Assembly (NCBI GenBank): GCA_000751595.1
Contig: CCMH01000037.1
Span: 1 to 64,000 of the forward strand
DNA from: Weeksella massiliensis
Lineage (GTDB): Bacteria; Bacteroidota; Bacteroidia; Flavobacteriales; Weeksellaceae
Length of the DNA stretch: 64,000 nt
Reading direction: 5' to 3'
Numbering within the stretch: the stretch's first letter is position 1; each line of letters opens with the position of its first letter. This document shows, piece after piece, positions 33,808 to 43,614 of this stretch. A program made the translations under genes and the position numbers. Under the pieces are notes generated by a model. That model saw only the letters and a program-made list of their open reading frames with translations. It was not told where the DNA came from and made no database searches.

Positions 33808-33857
33808 TTTAATTTATTGAAATAGGATTCATACTTATATTAAACGTATTCTTAATT

Positions 33858-34604
33858 TTATCGTAATAAATTATTGATGAAAGAACGTGAATACACGTGA
33901 CCAACATGCTCGATGAATCGAACAAAATCTACACTCGAATCATCATTTGCTTGGTCAGAAATAACGCGCATTACACAAAACGGAACAGAAAATTCGTAGC
34001 AAATTTGGGCAATTGCAGCTCCTTCCATTTCAACACAAAGAATATTCGGAATACGTTGATTTAGTTTTTCTTTTTGTTGATTGGTAGAAAAAAATAAATC
34101 TCCAGAAGCGATCAAACCAAAGTGAATTTTTGGGTCATGCAAACGGAATTCGTCTTTTTCTTCTTGCGTAAAAGAATTCTCGAGCAACGCTTTTTCAGCG
34201 GCTATTTTACTGCTTTCTAACAATTTAGTGTCAACCTCGAAAAAGGTTTTTGCCAAAAGTGGAATCTCGTGTCGTGGCATCAACGGAAAAGCATTCATAT
34301 CGTGTTGAACCAATTCTTTAGCCAAAACAATATCGCCAATTTTCACGTCGGGATGAATCGCGCCAGCGACACCAGTAAAAATAAGTTGGGTGATGTTGTA
34401 ATGTAAAATCAACGTGCTTACTGTTGTTGCTGCAGCTACTTTTCCGATTCTAGAATACACCAATACCACTTCGTGTTCGCCAATATTCCCGATATAGAAT
34501 GTTCTTTTGCCTATTTTTTCTTCTCGTTTATTTTCGATTAATGGGATAATGTAATTAATCTCTTCTGGCATTGCGCCCAAAAGTCCAATTCGTTCGCGAG
34601 TCAT
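33858..34604 (-). CDS. mtnN: 5'-methylthioadenosine/S-adenosylhomocysteine nucleosidase
   Basis: The 248-residue enzyme cleaves adenine from MTA and SAH, recycling methionine and sulphur. Typical motifs are GLLGAMPEEI at the N terminus, FTGVAGAIHPDVKIGDIV, IASGDLFFS, CVEMEGAAIAQIC (nucleoside-binding Met-Glu) and VMRVISDQAND with the catalytic Asp. The start ATG overlaps the stop of a 31-codon reading frame upstream (TAATG), suggesting translational coupling. Confidence 0.95.
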   Translation of the reverse strand: MTRERIGLLGAMPEEINYIIPLIENKREEKIGKRTFYIGNIGEHEVVLVYSRIGKVAAATTVSTLILHYNITQLIFTGVAGAIHPDVKIGDIVLAKELVQHDMNAFPLMPRHEIPLLAKTFFEVDTKLLESSKIAAEKALLENSFTQEEKDEFRLHDPKIHFGLIASGDLFFSTNQQKEKLNQRIPNILCVEMEGAAIAQICYEFSVPFCVMRVISDQANDDSSVDFVRFIEHVGHVYSRSFINNLLR

Positions 34605-34699
34605 TATTTTTTATATTTATAAATGGTACAATAAATTTCGTACGCCAAAATCCAAGGCAAACAAATCAAAATCAAAAAATCATTGGCTATTTTTTTCAT
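34604..34699 (-). CDS. 31-residue putative membrane peptide coupled to mtnN
   Basis: On the minus strand ATG at 34697-34699 opens a frame of 31 codons: MKKIANDFLILICLPWILAY, then EIYCTIYKYKK and TAA at 34604-34606. The stop overlaps the mtnN start as TAATG. The sequence is one hydrophobic helix with a basic tail. It is too short for routine gene calling; the overlap is the main argument that it is translated. Confidence 0.4.
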   Translation of the reverse strand: MKKIANDFLILICLPWILAYEIYCTIYKYKK

Positions 34700-34849
34700 G
34701 CGGTAAATTTACAACGAAAGTCAGAATCTATAAAATGTTCTAACTCATCCTACCGAAATAACTCAAAATGATTCTTTTTATATGCTGAAAATTTCTACTG
34801 TTGTTACTAAACTTCGAGTCAGAATGTTTCGATTCAGTGAGATTACTCG

Positions 34850-34857
34850 TAACTTTG
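34850..34857 (+). promoter_or_regulatory. -7 promoter box for the ornithine carbamoyltransferase gene
   Basis: TAACTTTG matches TAnnTTTG perfectly and lies 25 nt before the ATG at 34883. The -33 position has TTTC, a near match to TTTG, with a 19-nt spacer. Confidence 0.6.
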
Positions 34858-34882
34858 TAGCAACTAAAAAACTAAAATTATC

Positions 34883-35857
34883 ATGAAGCAATTTACGTCA
34901 GTGAACGATGTAGAAAATATCGATCGATTATTAGAAAAAGCCTTAGAAATAAAAGCAGATCCGTTCGGACAACAAGCTGTTGGGAAAAATAAAACGATTG
35001 GTCTAATTTTTTTCAATCCTTCTTTACGAACTCGTTTAAGCTCAATCAAAGCAGCTTATAATTTAGGTGCAAATGTTTGGGTCCTTAATGCTGGCGCAGA
35101 TTCTTGGGCGTTGGAAATGGGCGACGGAACGGTGATGAATGGCGATACACAAGAGCATATAAAAGAAGCAATTCAGGTGATGAGTGTTTATTGCGATGTG
35201 TTGGGAGTGCGAACTTTCCCGAAATTAGAGCAAAAAGAGGAAGATTATAACGAGGTAATGTTCAACAAAGTAAAAGATCTTTCTTCAGTGCCTGTGGTTT
35301 CATTAGAGAGTGCGACTTTGCATCCACTGCAATCGTTTGCCGATCTCATTACGATTGCCGAAAGAGTTAAGTATGATTCAGCAAATCCACCAAAAGAAAA
35401 GGTAAAAGTTGTGATGACTTGGGCGCCGCATCCTAAAAGATTGCCTCAGGCTGTGCCGAATTCATTTGCTGAGTGGTTTACGAAAGTCGATTGGATCGAT
35501 TTCACGATCGTTCAGCCAGAAGGGTACGAGTTAGATGCTAAGTTTACCCAAGGAGCAAATATTGTTTACGACCAAGAAGAAGCCTTGAAGGATGCAGACT
35601 TTGTTTACGCAAAAAATTGGTCTGCGTATGAAGATTATGGGGCAATTATACCACAAGAAAAAGATTGGCAAGTGACCATCGATAAGATGAAACTAACCAA
35701 TGACGGGAAATTTATGCACTGTTTACCGGTAAGAAGAAATGTTGTGGTAGCAGATGAAGTGCTCGATTCACCGAATTCTATTGTGATAGAAGAAGCAACC
35801 AATAGAATATTTTCAGCCCAAACGGTGTTTCATGAGATATTAAAAGGTATAAAATAA
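34883..35857 (+). CDS. argF': N-acyl-L-ornithine carbamoyltransferase (acetyl- or succinyl-ornithine)
   Basis: The 324-residue transcarbamylase transfers a carbamoyl group to an N-acylated ornithine in arginine synthesis, as in Bacteroides and Xanthomonas. The carbamoyl-phosphate loop is FFNPSLRTRLSS, unlike STRTR in ordinary ArgF. Other motifs are LHPLQSFADL, MTWAPHPKRLPQAVPNSFAE and FMHCLPVRRNVVV. Residue 90, which is Pro in the succinyl-ornithine enzyme of B. fragilis and Glu (numbered 92) in the acetyl-ornithine enzyme of Xanthomonas, is Gln here (NGDTQEHIKEA). Acyl specificity is therefore not predictable from that residue. Confidence 0.92.
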   Translation: MKQFTSVNDVENIDRLLEKALEIKADPFGQQAVGKNKTIGLIFFNPSLRTRLSSIKAAYNLGANVWVLNAGADSWALEMGDGTVMNGDTQEHIKEAIQVMSVYCDVLGVRTFPKLEQKEEDYNEVMFNKVKDLSSVPVVSLESATLHPLQSFADLITIAERVKYDSANPPKEKVKVVMTWAPHPKRLPQAVPNSFAEWFTKVDWIDFTIVQPEGYELDAKFTQGANIVYDQEEALKDADFVYAKNWSAYEDYGAIIPQEKDWQVTIDKMKLTNDGKFMHCLPVRRNVVVADEVLDSPNSIVIEEATNRIFSAQTVFHEILKGIK

Positions 35858-35968
35858 TTAAAACCGAATATTTATTCTTGTTCTTTTGTTTTGGTAGGAT
35901 GTTTTTCTGAAATAGCTTGTTTAGATAAAATTTAACAGAATATTTTTTAATCCTATCAAGAAGAAGGC

Positions 35969-35976
35969 TACATTTG
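35969..35976 (+). promoter_or_regulatory. Candidate -7 box of the MetX-like leader transcript
   Basis: TACATTTG fits TAnnTTTG exactly. The upstream -33 region is T-rich (TATTTTTTAA) without TTG. It lies 24 nt before a 35-codon leader frame and would start the transcript that contains the attenuator-like hairpin. Confidence 0.35.
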
Positions 35977-35999
35977 TTAGAACAAAAATTTAAGAAGCG

Positions 36000-36107
36000 A
36001 TGCGATTTTTTATTTGTCATTCAATGTATTCAACAGGACGTATGATTTCTAAATGGGATCATGGCGGGAGTTTGATGTGGAGTGACCGGAAGGAAATCGA
36101 ATCGTAA
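36000..36107 (+). CDS. 35-codon leader reading frame with four Met codons
   Basis: ATG at 36000 opens MRFFICHSMYSTGRMISKWD, continuing HGGSLMWSDRKEIES and ending at 36107, five nt before a strong terminator hairpin. Met occurs at positions 1, 9, 15 and 26. A leader peptide that senses Met supply is conceivable because the next gene resembles homoserine acyltransferase, but the Met codons are dispersed and not clustered. It may not be translated. Confidence 0.25.
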   Translation: MRFFICHSMYSTGRMISKWDHGGSLMWSDRKEIES

Positions 36108-36111
36108 TACA

Positions 36112-36149
36112 AGCCCCGTTATTTATATGAATGACGGGGTTTTTTTTTA
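36112..36149 (+). terminator. Terminator/attenuator directly upstream of the MetX-like gene
   Basis: CCCCGTTAT (36114-36122) pairs with ATGACGGGG (36131-36139) over nine base pairs including one T:G, followed by a run of T. It ends only ~22 nt before the ATG at 36172, leaving no room for a full promoter behind it, and is ~255 nt after argF'. It therefore probably attenuates transcription of the next gene. Confidence 0.75.
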
Positions 36150-36171
36150 TCAATAATAAAATTATAACATA

Positions 36172-36951
36172 ATGAATCCTCGTAAACAATTATCAGTCGG
36201 AATTTGGCCGCTACAAAACAACATTATCGTGAAAAATCAATTGTTAACCTATCGTATTTATGGGAAACAATTAGGCACTGCACCTGTAATTGTGATTAAT
36301 CATGCAATGCATAGCGATTCTGACTGTGCGTTACATTGGGAGGGAATTTTGGGTGAGAAAAAAGCAATTGACCTCGATTTTTATACCGTCATTTGTTTTG
36401 ATGTGCCGGGGAAGAGTGCCAATGAAATTGCACATTTCAGAAAAAAAGAAGTGAAAGCTCGTGACGTGGCTGTCTTGTTTTGGTTGGCGCTGTTCGAGTT
36501 AGGAGTGGAGGATGTTTTTGCGATTATTGGTGCCGATTTGGGAGGAGGAATTGCTTGGGAAATGGCAACTCTTTTTCCGAAAAGAATTCAGAATCTCTTA
36601 CCAATAGCTGCTTTACCGCTTGTAAATGATTGGGTAGAAAATCATCCTACCGTAGAAAATGAATGGTATAAAGAGCTTTTTCTTTCGGTGAATATTGCGG
36701 AAAATAGAAGAAAATGGACCGAAGTGATTCAAGCCATTCAAGCGAGTTTACATATTTTACACGTACAAGATTTGATGTATTATAACCAAGAAAAAGAACA
36801 ACAATTTTATCAACAATTGAAATTGATAAAACCATCTGCAGAATTTTACACTTTAGATACGTTGCATAATAATCGATTGATTTTAGAGAAAGAACAGGTA
36901 GATGAAGTGGTGGATAAAATTTTACAGAAAGCATTGAGAAAAGTTGCTTAA
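36172..36951 (+). CDS. MetX-like alpha/beta-hydrolase with Asp at the nucleophile position
   Basis: The 259-residue protein follows the homoserine O-acetyltransferase layout: VIVINHAMHSDSD, GEKKAIDLDFYTVICFDVPG, then the nucleophile elbow. The elbow reads AIIGADLGGGIAWEMA, so the usual Ser of GGSMGG is Asp120-like. The C-terminal His region is TLDTLHNNRLI. It is much shorter than MetX (about 350 residues) and lacks much of the lid. Asp nucleophiles occur in dehalogenases and epoxide hydrolases, but the rest looks MetX-derived. It may have a different reaction or be a non-catalytic paralogue. Confidence 0.65.
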   Translation: MNPRKQLSVGIWPLQNNIIVKNQLLTYRIYGKQLGTAPVIVINHAMHSDSDCALHWEGILGEKKAIDLDFYTVICFDVPGKSANEIAHFRKKEVKARDVAVLFWLALFELGVEDVFAIIGADLGGGIAWEMATLFPKRIQNLLPIAALPLVNDWVENHPTVENEWYKELFLSVNIAENRRKWTEVIQAIQASLHILHVQDLMYYNQEKEQQFYQQLKLIKPSAEFYTLDTLHNNRLILEKEQVDEVVDKILQKALRKVA

Positions 36952-37003
36952 CCTCCAATGATTTATTATAGTTTGTCAGATCGCCTTAGATTTGTTTTTA
37001 CTT

Positions 37004-37045
37004 GAGCAATTATCTTTTTTAACCTGAAAGATAGTTGCTCTTTTT
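37004..37045. terminator. Hairpin between convergent MetX-like and MATE genes
   Basis: GAGCAATTATCTTTT and AAAGATAGTTGCTC form a long stem with T-runs at both ends, suited to ending both converging transcripts. Confidence 0.65.
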
Positions 37046-38390
37046 AGTTGCGAAAAGTTGATCGAATCAGTGATGGATAAAACATTCCAAGACTAATTCC
37101 TCTCGTAATAATATAAAGAATGAATGCAATCCATAAACCTAAATTTCCCCATTTTTGAACCAATATTGTTCCGAAAGCAACTAAAATAATTAGCGAAATA
37201 ATCGATGCATTTCGCATGGCTTTACTTTTAGTAGCCCCAATAAAAATTCCATCCAATTGAAACGCAACAAATGAAAACATAATATAGATTCCGGCAAAAA
37301 GAACATATTTTTTTGCAATGTTTTGCACATCAATTTCATTACTAAAAAATTGAATAGCAATAGGTCCGAAAACAATAATTCCCATTCCTAAAATAACTGC
37401 CGTTATCGCGGCCAATTCGGTAGAATTCTTTATTTGTAAGAGAAACTCTTTTTGGTTTTTTAATCCTATAGCTTTTCCGCTCAACATTTCTACTACGTGT
37501 GCATAACCGTCGAGGAAAAAAGCGGATAAAGAAATGAATTGTAGTAAGATATGGTTTGCGGCTAAGGTAGAATCGCCAAAATTAGCGCCCTGATTTGCAA
37601 ACCAAGCAAAGCCGCTAAGCAACGCAAAAGTGCGCAACATGATGTCTAAATTGACTTTGAAAATCATCCAAATCTTTTGTTTGTCTATGATTTCTGACCA
37701 TTTTTCTTTTAGTTTAGTGAGAGAAAATGGTATTTGTGTGGTTTTATGAAGAAGATAAATTGCGTAAAAAAGTGCAATCCATTCGGCAATCAAAGTGCCT
37801 AAAGCAATTCCTTTTACACCCAATTTAAAGCCAACCACAAACAATATATTGAGAACAATATTGAGTAGATTTAGCAATAATTGAATCCATAAAAGTTGTT
37901 TTGTATGGCCTAAACCAATCAAACTTCCGATAATTCCGAATGTAATCAACGTGGCAGGAGCACCCCAAATTCGGATATAAAAATAGTCTTCGACCTGACT
38001 TTTTACTTGTGGACTTGCGCTCATTAATTGTCTCGAAATTTCTGCAATCGGAAATTGTAAAATAATAAGAACAATGCCAATCAGAACTGCGGTAAGAAAT
38101 GTTCTGTAATAAACAAGATTAACTTCTGTTTGGTTGTTTGCGCCCCAAGCTTGCGAAATAAATCCGGTGGTTCCCATCCGCAAAAAACCAAAACCCCAAT
38201 AAATAAAACTAAAGATAAGGGATGCCAAACTAATAGCACCAAGCTCCGTTGCAGTACCAGTTCGTCCGATAACGGCTGTGTCAGAAAGTCCTAAAAGTGG
38301 AGCAGAGGCATTGGCTAAAATTATCGGAATTGCTAATCGAATGATGTTTTTATGATTAGAAAATTTCGATTTTATGTCTTTTTGCTTCAT
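37044..38390 (-). CDS. MATE-family efflux transporter (DinF-like)
   Basis: The 448-residue protein has the 12-helix pattern of MATE exporters. The N-terminal half starts with IRLAIPIILANASAPLLGLS and GTATELGAISLASLIFSFIYW, and the repeat in the second half includes NLDIMLRTFALLSGFAWFAN. MATE pumps export organic cations or drugs using Na+ or H+. It is a single minus-strand gene; the substrate cannot be predicted. Confidence 0.88.
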   Translation of the reverse strand: MKQKDIKSKFSNHKNIIRLAIPIILANASAPLLGLSDTAVIGRTGTATELGAISLASLIFSFIYWGFGFLRMGTTGFISQAWGANNQTEVNLVYYRTFLTAVLIGIVLIILQFPIAEISRQLMSASPQVKSQVEDYFYIRIWGAPATLITFGIIGSLIGLGHTKQLLWIQLLLNLLNIVLNILFVVGFKLGVKGIALGTLIAEWIALFYAIYLLHKTTQIPFSLTKLKEKWSEIIDKQKIWMIFKVNLDIMLRTFALLSGFAWFANQGANFGDSTLAANHILLQFISLSAFFLDGYAHVVEMLSGKAIGLKNQKEFLLQIKNSTELAAITAVILGMGIIVFGPIAIQFFSNEIDVQNIAKKYVLFAGIYIMFSFVAFQLDGIFIGATKSKAMRNASIISLIILVAFGTILVQKWGNLGLWIAFILYIITRGISLGMFYPSLIRSTFRN

Positions 38391-38441
38391 GAAAAAAAGG
38401 CTAACGTGAATGCAATATTAAGCAACAAATTTGACTTGTTT

Positions 38442-39479
38442 TTAGGTAGGAAGATAAGTCATTAAATCTTGAAGCAAATGCATCTGGTTTTTGGCACGAT
38501 CTAAATTTTGGGTTGGATAATGAATCCTAAAATACACATCATTGTTCAAAAAGTCGGTTAAAAAACGCATGCATTGAATATAAATAATCATTTTTGCACC
38601 AAAATCGAGTTGAGCAATTTCAGTTGCCATTAATTGATTTTCGAAGGAACTTAAAAATCCCTTTTTTAGATTTTCGAAATAAGAAACACTAAAATTATTG
38701 CCAGATTCACTCGCGTCATCCTCCTCTTTCTCATTGGTGTAGGAGCGAACCATATCGCCAAAATCATACAAAATAGGTCCCGTAATAAGCGTGTCCCAAT
38801 CGATTAGAGCAATCGGAAGACTTGTGTTTTTTTCGTCAAAAAGAAAATTACTTATTTTCGGATCTGCGTGTAAAATTCTGGTAGGAAGTTGTGCAATTAG
38901 TTCTGTCCATGTTTTTACCCAATCACGATATTGATTGATAAAGTTAATCAAGGTTTTCGAAATGTTTTTTCGATCAAGGTTGGCTTTTTCTACAGCTGTA
39001 TCAAACGATTTCAGTCTATTTTCAAAATCTAAAAAACCGGGTAATGTTTCTTTTATTTTTTCGGTCGGAAAATGATTCAAATACGCATGAAATTCTCCTA
39101 AAAATTTAGCTGCTTCGAAAGCTTGTTTTTCAGATTGTACTTTTTCGAATGTTTTCGAATGTTGAATTTTCACAAAAAGGCGCCATTCGTTTTCTGCTAA
39201 CCATTGTTGATTTATTGTTTTTTTACTTTCTAAAATCGAGTGTGGATACTGTTGTGCCAGCAAAAATTCACGCACAAGTTGTCCATTTTCTACAAGGGTA
39301 ATCGGACTGCGAAAAATTGAAGTATTTATTTTTTGTAGGATATACGTTTGAGTTGAGGTACGAACTTCGAATGTAGAATTTATATGACCAGATTCTATGG
39401 AAGTAATAGAAATATTTTTGTCTGAAGTACCTAAAAACTGCTCAATTATTTCTGTTAATTTTTGATTTATTTCGCCCAT
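38442..39479 (-). CDS. Phosphotransferase (APH-like), probable N-acetylhexosamine 1-kinase
   Basis: The 345-residue kinase has the APH fold: ESGHINSTFEVRTSTQTYIL (glycine loop and first strand), the catalytic loop ILHADPKISNFLFDE with the usual HxDxxxxN, and the Mg-binding ALIDWDTLITGPILYDFGDM. It overlaps the nucleotidyltransferase gene by 13 nt, and a GH109 gene lies just upstream. NahK-type enzymes phosphorylate GlcNAc or GalNAc at C1, and the gene set suggests that role here. A choline or aminoglycoside substrate is less likely in this context. Confidence 0.7.
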   Translation of the reverse strand: MGEINQKLTEIIEQFLGTSDKNISITSIESGHINSTFEVRTSTQTYILQKINTSIFRSPITLVENGQLVREFLLAQQYPHSILESKKTINQQWLAENEWRLFVKIQHSKTFEKVQSEKQAFEAAKFLGEFHAYLNHFPTEKIKETLPGFLDFENRLKSFDTAVEKANLDRKNISKTLINFINQYRDWVKTWTELIAQLPTRILHADPKISNFLFDEKNTSLPIALIDWDTLITGPILYDFGDMVRSYTNEKEEDDASESGNNFSVSYFENLKKGFLSSFENQLMATEIAQLDFGAKMIIYIQCMRFLTDFLNNDVYFRIHYPTQNLDRAKNQMHLLQDLMTYLPT

Positions 39480-40381
39480 AACTTCGCTGGATAAACTTTG
39501 TTGTTGATAAGTTTATTAATGAATTTTTTCACCTTTTCTTTATCTTCCGGATAGGTCATTCCAAACCAATGTTCGTGTGTTTCGATAGCTTTTACACTCC
39601 ATTTTTTGGTATGGATTCCGGCATCGACTACTGTAGGTAAATAGAATTCATCTTTATCTGTATTTTTCATTTCTTGTAAAAAAGTCTGAAAAAGTTCTTC
39701 AGCCAATTCAAAAAAATCGGGTTTTAAAATCCAAAAATTCATCGAAACCAAATCTGTCCGATTGAGTTCTTTTCTTTCTTTCTTCTCATCCTCTCCAAAA
39801 ATATGATGATCTTTTTCGCGGATGTTTGTATGCTCTTCGACTTTCTTCAAAGTTTCATTTTCGATGGTGCAAATTCCTCGAGAAACACTTCCGTTATCAC
39901 TTAACGTTTTAGAGAGTTGAAAAGCCATCATAGCCATTTCTTCTTGATTTTCTTCATGTGAAGAAAGCCAATTGACTGCTTCGATAAAAGTTTTTCGACC
40001 ATAAAAATCATCTGCATTCATCGTGATAAAAGGAGTTTTGATAAGCTCTTTTGCCATGAGAACTGCTTGCGCAGTTCCCATTGGTTTTTTTCTGTTTTCT
40101 ATTTTCGATAAGTATTCATCGTTCACAAAGGCATTTGTTTTTTGTGTCAGAAAATGAACTTCAATTTTTTGAGCCTCAAGAATTTCGGTGAGATAGGTTT
40201 TTATTTCGTTAGGAAATAAATCATTTATGATAAATATTATTTGTCCGATTCCTGCTTGTATTGCATCATACAAAGCATATTCCATTAACATTTCCTGATT
40301 CGGACCAACGCCATCAATTTGTTTTTGCCCATTGTACCGACTTCCTAATCCTCCGGCTAAAACGATTAAACTTGCTTTCAT
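39467..40381 (-). CDS. Sugar nucleotidyltransferase (HexNAc-1-P uridylyltransferase-like)
   Basis: The 304-residue protein begins MKASLIVLAGGLGSRYNGQK, the GG-x-G-x-R NTP-binding motif of sugar nucleotidyltransferases. NADDFYG supplies the metal-binding Asp and MAMMAFQLSKTLSDNGSVSR follows. It probably couples a hexose- or HexNAc-1-phosphate to UTP or a similar nucleotide. It lies 3 nt after the GH109 gene and overlaps the kinase gene, so the three are translated from one message. Confidence 0.8.
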   Translation of the reverse strand: MKASLIVLAGGLGSRYNGQKQIDGVGPNQEMLMEYALYDAIQAGIGQIIFIINDLFPNEIKTYLTEILEAQKIEVHFLTQKTNAFVNDEYLSKIENRKKPMGTAQAVLMAKELIKTPFITMNADDFYGRKTFIEAVNWLSSHEENQEEMAMMAFQLSKTLSDNGSVSRGICTIENETLKKVEEHTNIREKDHHIFGEDEKKERKELNRTDLVSMNFWILKPDFFELAEELFQTFLQEMKNTDKDEFYLPTVVDAGIHTKKWSVKAIETHEHWFGMTYPEDKEKVKKFINKLINNKVYPAKLWAK

Positions 40382-40384
40382 TAA

Positions 40385-41770
<1,386 letters not shown>

Positions 41771-42646
41771 TTAATGGGTTTTGGGTGAATCGGTTGGTAG
41801 AACTAATAGGATTTCGGTTGGAGTGTATTTTTCGTTATTCTCTAGTATAGGTTTAAGATCTTTATTTTCGATAATGGATATAACTGCAACTTTAAGTTTC
41901 GGATTTGCACGTTTTAAATAATGATAAATCCCACCGTAATTTTTCGAGTGGAAATCACCATTATAATGTAAGAAAAGTTCTTTTTTTTGATGATTTTGTA
42001 AAATGCTTTCTGCCATCGTTGCATCTTTTAAAGCCTGAGCGTAAACAAAATTTTTGGCATTGGCAGCAGAATGATCTTTCATCATCTCAATCATTTCGGG
42101 ATATCCAGGTGTTTTTTCATCCACAATCAAGGGCAATTTAACCATCCATCTTTTGTCGTTTTCGGATAATTGATCCAAAGATGTTAAGCCATTTTTGGCA
42201 ACCATAGAAGCATATTTTCTAGGAACATTGCTCGCAACAACTTGTAGATTTTTTTCTTTTGCAAACCGAATCAATGGTTGATAATCTGTTTTGTAATTGG
42301 ACCACAATCGAACAGAATCTGTAAATGTTTTCTCGTTGATTTTGTTCGTCAGAAATTGATCAATTGCCCGTTGGTTATCGCGTTCGAACATCTCAAAACC
42401 TAAGCTTAGTTTTTTACCGGACTTTTGGTATAATTCTTCAGCAAGTTTCAGTTGTAGCCAATGTGTTACCGCGTCGTTATGGTGTTCTCCGAAAAGTATA
42501 ATATCATATTTGGATAATATTTTTGCTGTTTGATGAAAATCAATTGCTTGTTTCTTTTTGTTGTAAAACTGATAGTTTTTTAATTCTTGAGCCGAAGAAA
42601 AATAACCTAAAAAAAACAAAGAAATAAAAGCGATAATCCGCATCAT
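41771..42646 (-). CDS. ChaN/DUF399 family protein
   Basis: The 291-residue exported protein has a signal peptide (IAFISLFFLGYFSSAQ) without a lipobox Cys. The ChaN motifs are IILFGEHHNDAVTHWLQL, GFEMFERDNQRAID and FLHYNGDFHSKNYGG. ChaN proteins bind haem-type ligands and are linked to iron acquisition. It lies 12 nt upstream of the GH109 gene on the same strand, so it may head the same transcript even though a shared function is not obvious. Confidence 0.82.
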   Translation of the reverse strand: MMRIIAFISLFFLGYFSSAQELKNYQFYNKKKQAIDFHQTAKILSKYDIILFGEHHNDAVTHWLQLKLAEELYQKSGKKLSLGFEMFERDNQRAIDQFLTNKINEKTFTDSVRLWSNYKTDYQPLIRFAKEKNLQVVASNVPRKYASMVAKNGLTSLDQLSENDKRWMVKLPLIVDEKTPGYPEMIEMMKDHSAANAKNFVYAQALKDATMAESILQNHQKKELFLHYNGDFHSKNYGGIYHYLKRANPKLKVAVISIIENKDLKPILENNEKYTPTEILLVLPTDSPKTH

Positions 42647-42714
42647 AGAGTGAATTTTATGGTGAATGTAACAAAATTCTTACAAAATAGACTAATGATT
42701 TATACATAAAAATC

Positions 42715-43614
42715 ATGGAAAAGGTATTAGAAATTAATCAGCTTTCTAAACGTTTTGGATCTCTTTTGGCCGTTGATAATGTTTCGTTTACGGTAGAGAA
42801 AGGAAATGTTTACGGATTGCTCGGCCCTAATGGAAGCGGAAAATCGACCATTTTGGGAATGGTCCTGAAAGTGATAAATCCCACAAGTGGAAACTATCGT
42901 TGGTTTGAGTTGGCAGAACAACCCAAAACATTGCGAAAAGTTGGCGCAATAATAGAAAGTCCGAAATTTTATCCCTACCTCTCTGCCGAAAAAAATCTTG
43001 AAATTGTCGCAAATATCAAAGAGGTTTCTTACCAGGAAATTGATAAAAAATTAGCTTTAGTTGGTTTGTTGGATCGAAAAAAAGATAAGTTTCAACATTT
43101 TTCTTTAGGGATGAAACAGCGTTTGGCGATTGCGGCCGCATTGCTCGATGATCCTATTATGCTCATTTTAGATGAACCGACCAATGGGCTCGATCCTGAA
43201 GGAATAATTCAGATTAGAGAAATTATCCAGAAAATTGCAGCAACTGGAACCACAATTTTATTGGCAAGTCACTTGCTCGATGAGGTAGAGAAAGTTTGTT
43301 CGCATGTGGTGGTTCTCAACAAAGGGAAAATGCTGTATTCTGGTTTGGTAGAAGAGATGAATCCTAGTTTTGGCTATATAGAAATTGCTTCATCGGATTT
43401 AGAAGTTTTGGAAAATTTCCTACAAAAACTTCCGTATTTTTCGAAAATAACTCGTAAAAAATCAGTTTTGGTTGCGATGCTCAACCAAGCCATTTCGGCA
43501 GAGGAAATCAATAAAAAAGCGTTCGAACAAGGAATTGTTTTGAGTCATCTCACGATGAATAAAGAACGTTTAGAAGATCAGTTTTTCCAACTTATTCATA
43601 AAAGTAAAGAATGA
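42715..43614 (+). CDS. ABC transporter ATP-binding protein (BcrA/NatA-like)
   Basis: The 299-residue protein has Walker A GLLGPNGSGKSTILG, Q-loop EQPKTLRKVGAIIESPKF, signature FSLGMKQRLAIAAALL, Walker B LILDEPTNGLDPEG and H-loop LLASHLLDEVEKV. The C-terminal ~85 residues form the extension typical of the drug-export/bacitracin subgroup. It overlaps the permease gene by 4 nt (ATGA). The substrate is unknown; sequence does not support the gliding protein GldA. Confidence 0.88.
   Translation: MEKVLEINQLSKRFGSLLAVDNVSFTVEKGNVYGLLGPNGSGKSTILGMVLKVINPTSGNYRWFELAEQPKTLRKVGAIIESPKFYPYLSAEKNLEIVANIKEVSYQEIDKKLALVGLLDRKKDKFQHFSLGMKQRLAIAAALLDDPIMLILDEPTNGLDPEGIIQIREIIQKIAATGTTILLASHLLDEVEKVCSHVVVLNKGKMLYSGLVEEMNPSFGYIEIASSDLEVLENFLQKLPYFSKITRKKSVLVAMLNQAISAEEINKKAFEQGIVLSHLTMNKERLEDQFFQLIHKSKE

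Noticed and set aside
35880-36150. A SAM riboswitch upstream of the MetX-like gene.
   Set aside because: I could not match the conserved core of SAM-I or SAM-II to this leader. Only the terminator and a short reading frame are supported.
41771-42646. ChaN protein as a lipoprotein.
   Set aside because: The signal peptide ends FSSAQ without a lipobox Cys.
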